Part shown: in pieces, positions 5,090 to 7,027 of the stretch | Numbering within the stretch: the first letter of the stretch is position 1 | Layout of the letters: each line of letters begins with the position of its first letter | Assembly: GCA_965365445.1 (NCBI GenBank) | Contig: CBDUBS010000196.1 | Coordinates: forward strand, 1 to 7,027 | Length of the DNA stretch: 7,027 bases | Origin: CBDUBS01 sp965365445 | GTDB lineage: Bacteria; Bacteroidota; Rhodothermia; Rhodothermales; DASSAV01 | Direction: 5' to 3' | Translations under genes and position numbers: made by a program | The notes under the pieces: model-generated | What the model saw: the letters and a program-made list of their open reading frames with translations, nothing else | What the model was told of the DNA's origin: nothing | Databases searched by the model: none

Positions 5090-6967
5090 ATGAAACGAAG
5101 AACATTTCTGGGTACGATAGCGGCGGGGGCCGGGCTGGCCGCCCTCGGAAGCCGGAGCGTGGCAGAGAAGCCCTCCGACCGGCTGCATCCGGCCGGACCC
5201 GAAGGGGCGCGTCTGGAGGGCGAGACGGGCGCGCGCATCCGGCGGGTTATCGAGAACCGGATCAAGCGGCAGGACCCTGACCGGCTGGTAGCGCCCTTCC
5301 GGGAGCGGGAAGAAAACCGGTGCTGGCAGACCGAGTTCTGGGGGAAGTGGTTCCTCTCGGCGGCGGCGGCGTACCGCTATACGGGCGATGCCGGGTTGAG
5401 GGAGGGCATGGAGCGATCGGTGCGCGGCCTGCTGGCTACGCAGACAGCCGACGGGTACATCGGCAACTACGCCGACGCCGACCGGCTGAAGTTCTGGGAC
5501 GTCTGGGGCCGGAAATATACGCTGCTCGGGCTGCTGGCCTGGGTGGACCTCACCGGCGACCCTGAGGCGCTGGGGGCGGCCCGGCGCCTGGCCGACCTGA
5601 CCATCCGGGAGGTGGGGCCCGGCGGGACGCCCATCGTGCGCACCGGCAACTTCCGGGGGATGCCGAGCAGCTCGATCCTGGAGCCGGTGGTCGGGTTGTA
5701 CCGCCGGACAGGGGAGGAGCCGTATCTGGACTTCGCCCGGTACATCGTGAACGCGTGGTCGCGCCCGGATGGGCCGCAACTGGTCGAAAAGGCGCTGGCG
5801 GGAACGCCCGTGGCCGAGCGGTTCCCGATCTCCGCTCCGGGCCAGTGGTGGAGCTGGGATAACGGGCAGAAAGCCTACGAGATGATGGCCTGTTACGACG
5901 GGCTGCTGGACTTTTACCGGGTGGACCCTGAACCCCGGCATCTGGAGGCGGTGCTGGCCGCCTGGCAAAACATACTGGATACGGAAATCAACGTCGCGGG
6001 GTCGGGGGCTACCATGGAGTGCTGGTACGGAGGCCGGGCCAGGCAGGCGTTTCCAGCGAAGCACCCGATGGAAACGTGCGTCACGCAGACGTGGATGAAG
6101 TGGAACGCCAACCTGCTGCGGCTCACCGGGGAAGGGCGCTTCGCGGACGAGATCGAGCGCAGCCTGTACAACGCGCTATTCGCCGCCATGAAGCCCGACG
6201 GGACCGAGTTCGCGAAGTACACGGGGCTGGAAGGGTTCCGGAGCGCCGGACCGGAGCAATGCGGCATGGGGCTGCATTGCTGCACCGCCAACGGACCGCG
6301 CGGCATGTTGCTTCCGGCGGAGTGGGCGCTCGCGGTGAGCGAGGAAGGGCCGGTGGTGGTGCTCTACGGGCCGGGGGAGGCCTCGGTGGGGCTGCCCGGC
6401 GGGAACCGGGTGCGGATCGTGCAGGAGACGGACTACCCGCGCTCGGGCGATGTGACGCTCCGGGTGTACCCCGAGCGGCCGGAGCGGTTCGAGCTGGGCG
6501 TGCGGATACCTGCGTGGAGCCGGGAGAGCCGGATATCGGTGAACGACGAGGCGCCGGAGGCCGCCGGGAGCGGAACGATCCGGCGGATCGGCCGGGTCTG
6601 GAGTCCCGGCGACCGGGTGCGGCTGGCGCTGGATGTTCGCCCACGGGTGGTGTACGCACCGGGTTTCGTGGCCCCTGCGGCGGCCGTGGTGCGGGGGCCG
6701 GTCGTGCTGGCCCGCATCGGCAACCCGGACCGCATCGGCCAACCGAAGGTGAATGCGGAGGGAATCGTGGATCTCCAACCCGTGGAGCGGCCGGGGGCCT
6801 GGATGGGGTTCGAGGGTCCGCTCGGGGGCGGGCAGCACGACACCGAGGGCCGGGTGACCCTGTGCGACTTCGCTTCGGCGGGCGTTCCGTGGGGACCGGA
6901 AAACGCCTACCGGACATTCTGGCCGGCCCTGTTCAACCCGCAGGAAGCCCTGACACGAACCCCCTGA
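5090..6967 (+). CDS. Tat-exported GH127 (DUF1680) glycoside hydrolase, beta-L-arabinofuranosidase-like
   Basis: The 625-residue protein has the normal length for the family. Residues 1-25 form a twin-arginine signal (KRRTFLG followed by a small, Gly/Ala-rich core, possible cut after SVA25), so it is probably folded and metal-loaded before export. The catalytic (alpha/alpha)6-barrel region spans about 45-410 and includes ETQ-free landmarks such as QTADGYIGNY, the Glu328-Thr-Cys330 motif (METC), RLTGEGRFADEIERSLYNAL, and Cys397-Cys398 in HCCTANGPRG. In the characterised GH127 enzyme HypBA1, the equivalent Glu and three Cys bind zinc, and one Cys is the nucleophile. All four are present here. 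C-terminal beta domains follow (about 415-625, including FELGVRIPAWS and VVRGPVVLARIG). The acid/base glutamate could not be assigned by eye. The natural substrate may be a beta-L-arabinofuranoside or another sugar, since DUF1680 is functionally broad. It lies 429 bp after the sulfatase with its own promoter and a strong ribosome site. Confidence 0.9.
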   Translation: MKRRTFLGTIAAGAGLAALGSRSVAEKPSDRLHPAGPEGARLEGETGARIRRVIENRIKRQDPDRLVAPFREREENRCWQTEFWGKWFLSAAAAYRYTGDAGLREGMERSVRGLLATQTADGYIGNYADADRLKFWDVWGRKYTLLGLLAWVDLTGDPEALGAARRLADLTIREVGPGGTPIVRTGNFRGMPSSSILEPVVGLYRRTGEEPYLDFARYIVNAWSRPDGPQLVEKALAGTPVAERFPISAPGQWWSWDNGQKAYEMMACYDGLLDFYRVDPEPRHLEAVLAAWQNILDTEINVAGSGATMECWYGGRARQAFPAKHPMETCVTQTWMKWNANLLRLTGEGRFADEIERSLYNALFAAMKPDGTEFAKYTGLEGFRSAGPEQCGMGLHCCTANGPRGMLLPAEWALAVSEEGPVVVLYGPGEASVGLPGGNRVRIVQETDYPRSGDVTLRVYPERPERFELGVRIPAWSRESRISVNDEAPEAAGSGTIRRIGRVWSPGDRVRLALDVRPRVVYAPGFVAPAAAVVRGPVVLARIGNPDRIGQPKVNAEGIVDLQPVERPGAWMGFEGPLGGGQHDTEGRVTLCDFASAGVPWGPENAYRTFWPALFNPQEALTRTP

Positions 6968-7027
6968 CAGGCTGGGCGTCGGCTCGGGCCTGTGTACCGC
7001 TTTGCCGCCGACCCGGCGTCGGAAGGG
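6967..7027 (+). other. Hairpin-forming sequence behind the GH127 gene
   Basis: ACAGGC (6967-6972, starting in the stop codon) pairs with GCCTGT (6988-6993) around a 15-nt loop. A second stem, CCGAC/GTCGG, is near 7008-7022. Neither has a T run within the window. The 11-mer CCGCTTTGCCG at 6997-7007 also occurs at 4866-4876 in the palindromic element after the sulfatase. A related element may thus begin here and continue beyond the window, although an 11-base match in GC-rich DNA can arise by chance. Confidence 0.25.

Noticed and set aside
5048..6064. 338-codon minus-strand open frame
   Set aside because: It is antisense to the GH127 gene and its leader, has no ribosome site, and lacks any recognisable motif.
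1..7027. CRISPR array, insertion sequence or toxin-antitoxin pair
   Set aside because: No regularly spaced repeats, transposase motifs or paired small genes of that type are visible on either strand.

Overview
The window is high-GC bacterial DNA, with G or C at almost every third codon position. It holds five protein genes, one tRNA gene and several supported regulatory or structural sites. The organism is most likely a high-GC member of the Bacteroidota/Rhodothermota group. The evidence is the secreted S8 peptidase, whose N-terminal prodomain and 'GPAWGAE' type catalytic core are typical of that group, together with exported sulfatase and GH127 enzymes of the kind common in its glycan degraders. 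This placement is an inference, because no rRNA or marker gene is present.

Left third (minus strand): a secreted subtilisin-like peptidase is cut by the window edge just before its expected catalytic serine motif. Upstream of it on the same strand, 61 bp away, lies a 269-residue cytidine deaminase made of two deaminase-fold halves. Only the C-terminal half keeps the zinc ligands and catalytic glutamate.

Middle: a stand-alone tRNA-Leu(UAA) gene on the plus strand has its own promoter-like hexamers and a strong intrinsic terminator directly behind it. Facing it is a small secreted protein of unknown function (minus strand, 132 aa) with a good promoter. It is transcribed divergently from the next gene.

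Right half (plus strand): an exported sulfatase of the heparan N-sulfatase (sulfamidase) type is followed by a 429-bp gap and then a Tat-exported GH127 (DUF1680, beta-L-arabinofuranosidase-like) enzyme with the family's Glu-x-Cys...Cys-Cys zinc site. The two probably contribute to breakdown of a sulfated, arabinose-containing or similar glycan. The GH127 gene appears to have its own promoter, ribosome binding site and a possible operator. No SusC/SusD pair, regulator or transporter is visible.

The 429-bp gap is the least ordinary part. It starts with coding-like sequence in frame with the sulfatase beyond its stop codon. It continues into a cluster of perfect short hairpins framed by C-rich and G-rich tracts, which looks like a dispersed palindromic intergenic element. 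No new multi-gene system is evident. The best leads are the reversed active/degenerate order in the deaminase, the palindromic element, the in-frame tail after the sulfatase stop, and the unidentified secreted protein.
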